DNA of 64,000 nt from Cylindrotheca closterium (Eukaryota; Bacillariophyta; Bacillariophyceae; Bacillariales; Bacillariaceae): assembly GCA_933822405.4 (NCBI GenBank), contig CAKOGP040002091.1, positions 709,926 to 773,925 on the forward strand, read 5' to 3'. A program made the translations under genes and the position numbers. Each line of letters begins with the position of its first letter. The first letter of the stretch is position 1. Below the pieces are notes generated by a model. It saw only the letters and a program-made list of their open reading frames with translations, did not search any database and was not told where the DNA came from. Below are positions 10,727 through 18,887 of the stretch, in pieces.

Positions 10727-11227
10727 TTTTCTTTATTGGTGTTGGGAGTTATTTTCGAATGCTTTCCTGTTTCGACAAGATATTGTGAGAATGCAGTTTT
10801 TCGTGAAGGTGTCAACGAGATTCAAGATGGGAGTTTTTAAATTCCTCGCACGAGGAGGTGTCAAAGATCGTATCTTCCGTTTTTAGCGAGTTGGAAACTT
10901 CGAGAAGGTGTCAAAAAATGAGCAAAGAAACCCGGAGTGACGTGTTCGCATTCAAATACTTATGAACATTTTGCTTTCAATCTATCCAGAACCGTAGATG
11001 ACATAACCAAGATCCAAAAACTGAATCATGGAGGTGTCAAGATCTTGACACCTTTGCATGGATGAAGGCAACTGACGTATGAAGTGCTGTATCCATCATT
11101 GAAGCTCGTTAACTAGGTAAGGAAGATCCGGTACGAACTGGCGATAGAAGCCATCAAAGCAGTTTCTCACAATTTCCCAGTTTGCCTCCTTTCTGCACTG
11201 CACATCCAAGACACAGACACTATCACA
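10727..11227. promoter_or_regulatory. Bidirectional promoter with five AGGTGTCAA sites and a 22-bp palindrome
   Basis: This 501-bp gap separates the two divergent ATGs of the inverted gene pair. AGGTGTCAA occurs at 10807-10815, 10856-10864, 10906-10914 and 11032-11040, and inverted at 11045-11053. The last two form a perfect 22-bp palindrome at 11032-11053 (AGGTGTCAAGA plus its reverse complement). The first three are spaced 49 and 50 bp apart. TGACGT, the CRE/bZIP core described in CO2-responsive promoters of Phaeodactylum, is present at 10938-10943 and 11073-11078. Regulation through these sites is inference. Confidence 0.6.
11032..11053. repeat. Perfect 22-bp palindrome
   Basis: AGGTGTCAAGA followed directly by TCTTGACACCT; both halves contain the promoter 9-mer found three more times nearby. 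It looks like a dimeric transcription-factor site. Confidence 0.75.
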
Positions 11228-12229
11228 ATGAAGTTCTCTCTCTTTGTCCTCACCGCCATCGCTGGAACTGCTGCAGCAGGAAAGCCTCAGCTTTCGGTAA
11301 GTGTCCTCGTTCTGATCTCAATGTTCCCATACACCATACATCACGACATTCCCTAACTTTAACTTTGACCGCAGATCTCCGTCCGTGATGGAAACTTCGA
11401 CGGCCTTGATGGATTGGATCCTTCAATCTCTTGGGAAGGAGCCTCCAACACTGGCGATGTCGACCTAAGCTACGGTATCGAAGCCGCTGCTCGTCCTACC
11501 ACTGACATTGCTTCCCTTCCACGCAATGTCTGGGGTAAGGCCAGCACCAACGTCGCTGGATGGGGAGTCTCTGCCCGTGCCGAGCGCAACATGCAAGATA
11601 GCGCCGATACCGGTGTCGAGCTCGACATGGACAATGAAGACGCCGACCTTTCTCTTCGCATGGTCGCTTCCGCTGGCAATGGCTTCAGTGTCAACCGCGT
11701 CGAGGCCACCAAGGGACTTGATGTCGATGGCGCCCGTGTCACTATCAACCCAAGATACGACCTTGGTACTGAAGAAGCCGATGTCGTTCTTTCGTACGAC
11801 AATGGAAATACTAATGTTAAGTTGACTGCTTCTGCTGACAACCAAGAGGTCGATGCCAAGCATAACATGGGAGACACCATTTTTGGAGTCATCGCATCTG
11901 CTGACAACCAAGAAGTCACACTTGACCATACCATGGACAAGACCAACGTGAAATTGACTGCATCTGTTGACAACCAAGAGGTCACCATCCGTCAACAATT
12001 GGATGACAATAACAGCGTCGCTCCAACCATCAACAACAGAGGAGATATCTCTGTCGCTTGGGAGCGCAACTTGGGAGACGACAGTTCCTTGACTGCCACA
12101 TTGAAGCCCAATGACAGTTTGGATGTCGAATGGAATGACGGCGACTGGACCGCCAACGTAAACTGCGGTCTTGACGGAGCCAAAATCGAAGGCGCCAATG
12201 TTCATATCAAGCGTGATATCAGCTTCTAG
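11228..12229 (+). CDS. Secreted beta-rich repeat protein, copy B of an inverted pair
   Basis: Exons 11228-11296 and 11375-12229 around a 78-nt intron give 307 residues, exactly the length of copy A. The signal peptide is MKFSLFVLTAIAGTAAAGKP. Exon 2 differs from copy A at roughly a dozen of 285 residues (for example SISWEG for SIKWEG, NCGLDGAKIEG for NCGLDGTNIEG), and long stretches are identical even at silent positions. Three 22-residue (A/V)-(D/N)-NQEV repeats are present. The mature protein begins AGKPQLSISVRDGNFDGLDG. No enzymatic signature is visible. It probably shares expression with copy A through the promoter between them. Confidence 0.87.
11375..12229 (+). repeat. Inverted-repeat arm 2 (exon 2 of copy B)
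   Basis: Partner of 9638-10492 in opposite orientation. Near-identity covers the whole 855-bp exon and no flanking sequence, a pattern that suggests gene conversion limited to the exon. Confidence 0.9.
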
Positions 12230-12589
12230 ATCTTTAACGCATTATTAGTGCTTGTATTACTACGTTTGCAATCATGATACGTCCCTGATTGATGTCTATA
12301 CCCTTTGTGCAGAGGAGCCTATTCTCCGAGTACTGGCTTTTGAATGGTCGACTGAGTGAGTCGTTTCTACTTGGAACAGGAGGCAACGCAAGGATTCTTC
12401 AGAAGAAAAGCCTTGTCTCTGTTTCATTGAGAACAAACGCGGCTCAATTGTGATGACATGTTCATTATATCACGGCATCCAAGATGTGGCCATTCTTGCG
12501 AACTGTATGGGTCGGAAAACATCTTAAATGACTATATTCCATTCCTAGAATGGATAAAGTTTTCATCTATTAGAGCCACAGCCTGGCGT
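12230..12589. other. Intergenic region between convergent genes
   Basis: No gene supported; 3' flanks of beta-rich copy B and of the farnesyl diphosphate synthase gene. Confidence 0.5.
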
Positions 12590-13870
12590 TTATTTCGATC
12601 GCTTGTAGATCTTCTTCAACAAGATCTCAAAACATTCCTTTGGCATGCAGTCCACCTTTTGTAGATCAGTCTGGATGATTGCGTAGCTAGCTTCTTCATA
12701 GTCGGAAAAGACCTTGGGCAACTCCAAGTCGTTGTATAGTGCCTTGACTTTTGCAACCTTTTTGTCATCCCATTGACCATAGTTTTGTTCCAAGATCTTG
12801 CGTTGGTCTTGGGAACAGCGATCGAGGGCTTGGACAACTAACCAGCTGCACTTGTTGTCCTGGATATCAGTTCCAACCTTTCCAATGACCTTTGGATCTC
12901 CAAAGCAATCAAGGTAATCATCTTGAATTTGGAAGTATTCACCCATCTTGAGGCAAATTTTCTCAGCCAAATCGAATGCGCTATTGTCCTTGACTCCAGC
13001 AGTGATCATACCAATCGCAACGGGTAGGTAAAAGGTGTAGAACGCAGTCTTGTACTTGACAATCATTTGGTATCGCTCCAAAGTGAAACGAGTCAAATCA
13101 ACAACCCCTGGTGTTTGACTGGTCAGGTCCAACAATTGACCAAACTCAGTGTTTTGTGTAATCTTCAAAAACAAATCTACAAGTTGTTGGTAGTAGGCAG
13201 AGGTTCCGAAATGCTTCTTGATAATGGTAAAAACAAAGGATTCCAAAATGAAGGAATCGTTAATGGCAATCAATCCAACCTTCTTGAGCTGATACCAGCA
13301 AGGTTGTCCGCGGCGAGTTGGGGATTCATCCATAACATCATCAGCCACCAAGAAAAAGGCTTGAAGGAACTCGACCGCCCATCCTAAAACAGCAGCCTTG
13401 GCAATCTCGGTAGAATCGGTAGTCTTGTTCAACAACTCGTAAACAGAGACAACAGTAGTACCACGGTTCAGCTTTCCACCAGGAACGGTGTAGTCCATCA
13501 TTTCACGAACCCATTCGACAGATTCCCCTGGGAGCTTGTGGGTGTTCATGTGCTCCATCATTTGATCACGAAGCATGGGGTAGACTGCCTTGAAGCGTTC
13601 CTTTTCGTTGGAAGCCTTCTCAATATCAGCAATCGGGTAGTTAATGGTTGAACCAACATCATCTGGAACGTAGGAAGTGCCGCTTCCAACCAAAGAGGAA
13701 ATCAAAAAGACAATGGAAAAGAGAATGCCCAACAAACCAAGTTGCTCTGCCAACTCCAATCCGAAAAAGAAACTGGTCAAAGAATCGGCGATTTCTCCGG
13801 CCTTACTAGCCAATGGCAAGGCGGAGACAGCCATGAGCGCTGCCGCAATGTTGATGGAAGACGACGACAT
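12590..13870 (-). CDS. FPPS: Farnesyl diphosphate synthase with N-terminal membrane segment
   Basis: A single-exon frame of 426 residues, starting at MSSSSINIAA. The trans-prenyltransferase core is complete. The first aspartate-rich motif DDVMD (about 177-181) is followed by SPTRRGQPCW, and the second lies in QIQDDYLDCFGDP (about 315-325). The two residues before LVADDVMD are FF, the pair typical of eukaryotic enzymes that stop at C15. The product is farnesyl diphosphate, precursor of sterols, dolichol and other isoprenoids. The ~70-residue N-terminal extension is unusual: it holds a strong hydrophobic helix (LGLLGILFSIVFLISSLVG, about 44-62) with no ASAFAP motif, which suggests anchoring to the ER. 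Soluble FPPSs of about 350 residues lack this. Confidence 0.93.
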   Translation of the reverse strand: MSSSSINIAAALMAVSALPLASKAGEIADSLTSFFFGLELAEQLGLLGILFSIVFLISSLVGSGTSYVPDDVGSTINYPIADIEKASNEKERFKAVYPMLRDQMMEHMNTHKLPGESVEWVREMMDYTVPGGKLNRGTTVVSVYELLNKTTDSTEIAKAAVLGWAVEFLQAFFLVADDVMDESPTRRGQPCWYQLKKVGLIAINDSFILESFVFTIIKKHFGTSAYYQQLVDLFLKITQNTEFGQLLDLTSQTPGVVDLTRFTLERYQMIVKYKTAFYTFYLPVAIGMITAGVKDNSAFDLAEKICLKMGEYFQIQDDYLDCFGDPKVIGKVGTDIQDNKCSWLVVQALDRCSQDQRKILEQNYGQWDDKKVAKVKALYNDLELPKVFSDYEEASYAIIQTDLQKVDCMPKECFEILLKKIYKRSK

Positions 13871-14145
13871 GACGTTACAAGTGAGTGAAATGACCACACC
13901 TCAGTCGTACTGTTTTGTGGTTTGGTCGTTGTGGATGAGGCAATGACGATTTTCACGCATTACCACGCATGTTATTACGCGGCAAATTCTGTCAGTCGGC
14001 CGTTTTCAGCTCATTTTCTGGTTGAGCTCCAACTAGTCGATATTCGGGATTTGGAGATTGACAGAAAAGGAGAATATTCATAAAAACAAATCTGAAATCG
14101 GGGTACCAGTAAACACACATTATAACATACTTCTCTGCCAATACA

Positions 14146-16742
14146 ATGAAAAAGCAAAAGCCAAAATCGAAACGAAAGACAAAAAGTAGATCCAAAGAAG
14201 GAGGTTCCCGTCATAGCTGGGTGGATGATCTGGATTGGATGCCGGTTGAGACGGGTGATGCCCAGGATGACGAAGATGGCGGTTTCTCCATTATTTCGTG
14301 GAATGTTCTTGCAGATTCCTACTGCTCGCCTCGTTCCCATAGATGCCTTCCACAAAAGTCGCAGAATCACATCTTCAATCGCAATCAACGACATCATCAT
14401 GTGCAAAAGACCCTTTGTCAACTTGTGTCATCACTTGACAGACCAATATTTGCTCTGCAAGAAGTGGATGCACCTCTTGGAGTTCTGACAAAATTTGAGG
14501 AGTTGGGTTATGATGGTATTGAAACCCCCACTAGTCCAGGTGGAAAGAATGGTAGAGTTGATGCATGTGGTCTGTATTTCGATCGGGAGGAATGGGTTTG
14601 CTTGAAGAGTGAAGCGGTCCCGCTTGACGATTTGGCAACGCTTCGGTCCAAGTCTACGACGGAAGTAACCGTTGGTACCAGAAATAATCTTCAGGGACTA
14701 CAAGCAAGCTTCTTGCGAAAAAATATGGCTCTGCTGGTCAAGCTAAGAAATGTGAAAGTGAACAAGACTGTTGTGATTGCTGTGCTACATCTGTATTGGA
14801 ATCGTAAGTATAAAAGCACTAGTGCGAACGCAATGATGTTGGCATTGGCGTATTCACCCCTCACGTATCTGCTCCACACTACACTGTACTTTGCTGAAAT
14901 ATAGCAAACTACGAATATGTCAAGGTGAGATTTCGTCCACTCAAGTGTCACTCCGTGCCGTTTGAAGGGGTAAGCCTGACAATGATCTCTTGCCCTCTGT
15001 TGCTTGAACAAATCAGTTATGCCAGACACACCATATAATGAGAAATGCAAAAGATTTCTGCGATGGCGATTCCTCGATTCCACTTGTAGTTTGCGGTGAT
15101 CTTAATAGGTGAGAAGAATTTGCCCTTGAGATCTAGCAACTCGGCCTGTAAAGGCTCAACTTCCTCTAATTTATCCAATTTTCAAATGCCGCTGACCATC
15201 AGTCAACCAGAGTAAGACTTCGTGTGATCCCATTGTATTCTATAACTCGTGAGTTATGATTCTAAACCACGACAAAATTTTAACAGGAGTTATGTGTACA
15301 AATATCTGTCTTCTGGGACAATAAATGCAAAGCTGGTCACCCCTTGGTACTCAAGTATCGGCTTTGTAGATCAAATGAAGGAAGAGACGCCTCCACAGAC
15401 GGACGAAGAGCTGCTCCAATGGGCTCTGTCTCGAAAGTTGAAGATTCAGGACGATTCCTCTCCGGATGGTAGTGATGATGGTGATGATTTGAAGGGTCCG
15501 GTGAAACCAATTCGGTATCTGCTGGACTTCACTCTCAACCGCTTTTGCCGGTGGCTACGAATATTGGGGATTGATGCCGTTCTCGAAACGGAGGAAGAAG
15601 AAAAGCTCCGGACAAAGGATGGAAATTTGTAAGTACTATGGATGCAGCATGATGACAAAGACATCTTTGATTTTGCACTCATTCCTTCTTTTGTTTCTGC
15701 CAACTTTGTCGACACTTCAAGGGTTATTTTCGATCGGTGTCGAACGGAAAAGAGAACCCTAGTATCGACTTCTACTAAACTTTTGCTTCGAAAAGACTGC
15801 CCGCCTGGGGCTTACCTCTTGGATACAAAAAGTCTTGCGAATTTGGAGCTCTCTCTGATACATCTCTTGCTCTCTCACGGGGTCAAGCTGCAACCGCGCA
15901 CGTTTCTGACTCGCTGTGTTGTGTGCAACGGAATGATATGCAAGGTCACAGACGAGAACCAGATCAAACAAATTTTTGAGGCACATAGCGCTCCAGACCA
16001 ACTTCACAAGGAAATATTTGAAGTGTTTCAGTGCAAGGGCTGCCAACAGGGGTACTGGTGGTGCGAAAAGCCCACTAGCTCTGCATCAAGAGTGAAATCT
16101 CAAGCTGCTAGCCTTTTGGAGGCATGCATACGGGGAGGAGTTCCTTTGGATAAGGACATGGCCATGTTTGACTTTGTAGATGTGGAAGAAGTCAAAGCAC
16201 AGGCATCCTCAAACGCTGAGGATGGTGGTGACGGCGAGGGTCTCAAAGGATGCGCCGAATCGAATCTATTCTTGGAACGATTGGATGTTATCGAATGGCT
16301 TCAAGATGAGGGGTTGGCGAACCCCTTTGGCCCGATGAAAAGCGTTTATTCCGAGTACATGGGCGATCAAGAAGGAAAAGATGAGCGATTGAAACCAGCA
16401 AATGAAGAAAAGATCCAAGAAATTCCATTGATTCCATTTACCAATGTGACTCACGATTTTGTGGGTCACTTGGATCACATATTCGTCACCCAACAGCAAG
16501 CCTCGCCGATGTCAAGTTCTTCTTCCAATCGTACCTGCATCTTGGAAGTGTCACAGCGTCTATATGTACCTACCACCTACAGTGAGCTGAACCCAGAGGG
16601 CGAAAGAAATGGCCATCTCTTGCCAAGTACGGCTTGGCCAAGCGATCATTTGGCCGTTGGTGCCAAGTTGACTTGGGGAAGAATTGACGATGAAGACGAC
16701 GACAAGGAAGCAGTCTTGGAGACAAATACAGCGGGTACTTAA
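14146..16742 (+). CDS. EEP (CCR4/ANGEL-type) nuclease with an inserted Mut7-C domain
   Basis: Six exons in phase (14146-14803, 14905-14924, 15017-15108, 15203-15211, 15287-15628, 15722-16742) give 713 residues. EEP catalytic motifs are all present: SWNVLAD (51-57), ALQEVD (103-108), HLYWNP (about 215-220), CGDLNSQPES (252-261), then PFTNVTHDFVGHLDHIF (about 613-629) and WPSDHLAV (about 680). Between the last two groups lies a Mut7-C type RNase module (about 336-485): PIRYLLDFTLNRFCRWLRILGID, followed by a zinc ribbon CVVC...CKGC. RNA 3'-end trimming or deadenylation is inferred. The fourth exon is a 9-nt microexon coding part of SQPE. The N-terminus is strongly basic. The 93-nt intron before exon 6 is inferred from phase and from Mut7-C continuity; it avoids the TAA at 15630. 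Confidence 0.82.
15203..15211 (+). other. 9-nt microexon in the EEP/Mut7-C gene
   Basis: Acceptor CATCAG precedes TCAACCAGA, and donor GTAAGA follows. It supplies the end of Ser257, Gln258, Pro259 and the start of Glu260 in the catalytic CGDLNSQPES loop. Skipping it keeps the frame but deletes three residues of a conserved active-site loop. Confidence 0.7.
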
Positions 16743-17115
16743 CTAGCTCGCTCGAGACTGTTAATAACTGCTATACAATTTTGAAAGCCCAATGCAACGT
16801 CAACTTTAGTTGAATTATACATGTATCTGTGCTACGATCCTGCATTCCCTAATCTTCCCCTTCGAAAGAAGAAAGCGAATGCCCGTAATGGGTTGGTTAT
16901 GCTATGCTATTATTGTAACTATGACATTTCCGATTGGCCTGTAATATGTGTAAGTCTATTATTATGAATAGTATTTATATATGTGGCTGTGGAGACCGGA
17001 GGACTAACTGCATTGTTTGGTGTCCCCCTTTCGGTGCTCCTATTGCCTCTAGAAATGTTTTTGAATATATAGTCGTACCATCAGATATATATAAATGTAT
17101 CATCATGAAATCGAA
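16743..17115. other. Intergenic region between convergent genes
   Basis: No gene supported; AT-rich 3' flanks of the EEP/Mut7-C gene and of the basic-repeat gene at 17116. Confidence 0.5.
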
Positions 17116-17808
17116 TCAATCCATCTTGGCATCTCGCAACTTTTGGGCCGACAGACCCATCTTGTCCATGCTTTCCTTCAAGGAAGCCATTTGAACCGTC
17201 AATGCGTTGTTAGTGGTACTAGCTGATTGAGCAACACCAACAGCCCTGTTGGGTCGTACGCGCTTCCAAACCACAAGTTGTGTTTCTTCATTTCCATCCT
17301 TGAGCTTGCGTCTAGCTCGACGATGGTATTGCCGAACCAAACGATTTTCTGCGTCGGTGCGTTCTTCTTTTTGCAAGAGCCGACTGACATAATCTTTGAG
17401 AGTTTCCGTAGACAGCTTGTCTTGTTGAATCAATCGCCGCTTTTGATACTTCCATAGAAATTTCTGTTCTTGTTCGGTCCGCTCCGAACCCCTGTCTTCG
17501 ACCCATCGGGCATACTCGTGCAGCGAGGATTCTGGAATGAAGGATGAGATTCTTGACTTTTGTTTGAGCTTCAGCTTGTTGCGCGTCCGACGAAAGGGAG
17601 TTCGCGCCATGCGGCGTGGTGCCATTCTATTGCTGGTGCTGTTGTCCCTACTAATACTACTACTTCCAAACATTGGAGTTGCAAAAGTGCTCATGGAACT
17701 ATGGGCACCAGCTGGCTGTGTTTGTTGTGGTTGCTGTTGTTGCTGAGGTTGCAGCTGGGACATTTGCTGAAGAGCCTCCATCTTGCCGACAAGAGCGCCT
17801 GGATGCAT
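17116..17808 (-). CDS. Basic helical-repeat nuclear-type protein A, function unknown
   Basis: A 230-residue single-exon reading from MHPGALVGKMEAL. It starts with a Gln-rich stretch (about 20-35), followed by a Ser/Thr-rich segment and a highly basic block (APRRMARTPFRRTRNKLKLK). Then come two helical repeats about 40 residues apart, each with R-T-(E/D)-x-E followed by an R/K-rich helix (ERTEQEQKFLWKYQKRR and ERTDAENRLVRQYHRRARRK). The same style of repeat is found in the divergent neighbour at 18888. A nuclear, nucleic-acid-binding role is inferred from charge only. A 66-nt 5'-UTR intron (17811-17876; GTAACT donor, AAATAG acceptor) is possible just before the ATG, as no in-frame ATG lies further upstream in this exon. 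Confidence 0.62.
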   Translation of the reverse strand: MHPGALVGKMEALQQMSQLQPQQQQQPQQTQPAGAHSSMSTFATPMFGSSSISRDNSTSNRMAPRRMARTPFRRTRNKLKLKQKSRISSFIPESSLHEYARWVEDRGSERTEQEQKFLWKYQKRRLIQQDKLSTETLKDYVSRLLQKEERTDAENRLVRQYHRRARRKLKDGNEETQLVVWKRVRPNRAVGVAQSASTTNNALTVQMASLKESMDKMGLSAQKLRDAKMD

Positions 17809-18887
17809 TTCTATTTGGATACAGGACAGGGCAGGACAGGACAAGACGATACTGTAGTGTATGAAGAAGGAGTTACCTTTGGAAGTCTTCAATTGGAGTA
17901 CCTGATACCGGTAGACCAGAAAGAAGATCGATCGTCAAGCAATCGATCTGCGAGCTCTGGTTCGATTTTTTTGCCGTTACTTCCTATTGGGGGACCACTT
18001 TTGAGGGTCATTTTGAAATGTTGGAAGACTAACCTATCCCCTCCCTTTGAATTGAAAGTCTGGCATCGTCCGCGAACGATTGCTCGCCCGGCAAAAAGCA
18101 AGAGATTTTCCAGATTTCGCCGCCTGCCAGCGAACACATGTCGTGCGATCCCAACTTGAGGCCAACGTACTGAATATGCTAAGTAGAAAGGTGTACTGTG
18201 CGCCGCGTCCGTTGAATATTCAAAAATAAGGAATAGACCAATCATTTTGCAAATCACCCGCGCGTTAGGTCATTTGAACATAGTCGAAAAATTGATCATT
18301 TAGCGGGAAAATACGCATTTCGCTTATGCTCTTAATCAGCTTTGAGGATTTGTATAAAAGTGTGGCTTGCGTGCCAAAGGAAAGCCATCGAACCGCTTGT
18401 CGAGTTGGTAGTCTTTCGTCGTGCCGGTCCACGCTGGCATGCGTTCAGATAACCACACCATCTCTTGTTACATCAAGGACTTGTGAAGCCTAGTCCATCT
18501 CAACCTAGTCAACAGCAGAACAGGAGGTAAACCGAGTCTCGACGATTGGATCGACGAGACGCAAGTTCCGACTCCAGACCGTTGATTTGAGTTGATTCGT
18601 CTGTTTTTTATTGAAAAAGGAGAAGAGACACGAGAAGCTTGAAAAGAGATTCTGTTTGTGGAAAACTTTGGATCCAATACCCAGCAGAACCCACGGAATC
18701 ACTTCTTCGATAAGTATATTGCTTGTGCTGTTATTTGAAAGCAAGAGCCACACAATCTACGGAAATATTTGTGGGTTATCCAAAAAGTACAGTCAGTAGT
18801 ACCAAGCCTACGTGTGCAGTCGCATCTACCCGAGATTTGTAAACAGGACGCAGTTCAATAAGGAAAAGGCAAGGTTAACACCTCAAG
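17809..18887. promoter_or_regulatory. Long bidirectional upstream region
   Basis: About 1.1 kb separates two divergent, similar basic-repeat genes. It holds imperfect CAGGACAGG-type repeats at 17822-17845 and probably both 5' UTRs. A 122-codon minus-strand frame inside it has no recognisable domain, and I do not call it a gene. Confidence 0.4.

Noticed and set aside
10807..11053. T-box binding sites (AGGTGTGA-like)
   Set aside because: The repeated 9-mer is AGGTGTCAA, which differs in the last bases, and T-box factors are not known from diatoms.
15629..15647. 19-nt intron (GTAAGT to GCAG) at the end of EEP exon 5
   Set aside because: Too short for a spliceosomal intron and it breaks frame. 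The 93-nt alternative to 15721 keeps both phase and the Mut7-C sequence.
17889..18257. Minus-strand frame of 122 codons upstream of basic-repeat gene A
   Set aside because: No domain, and splicing it to the downstream frame does not give a consistent phase; treated as upstream or 5'-UTR sequence.
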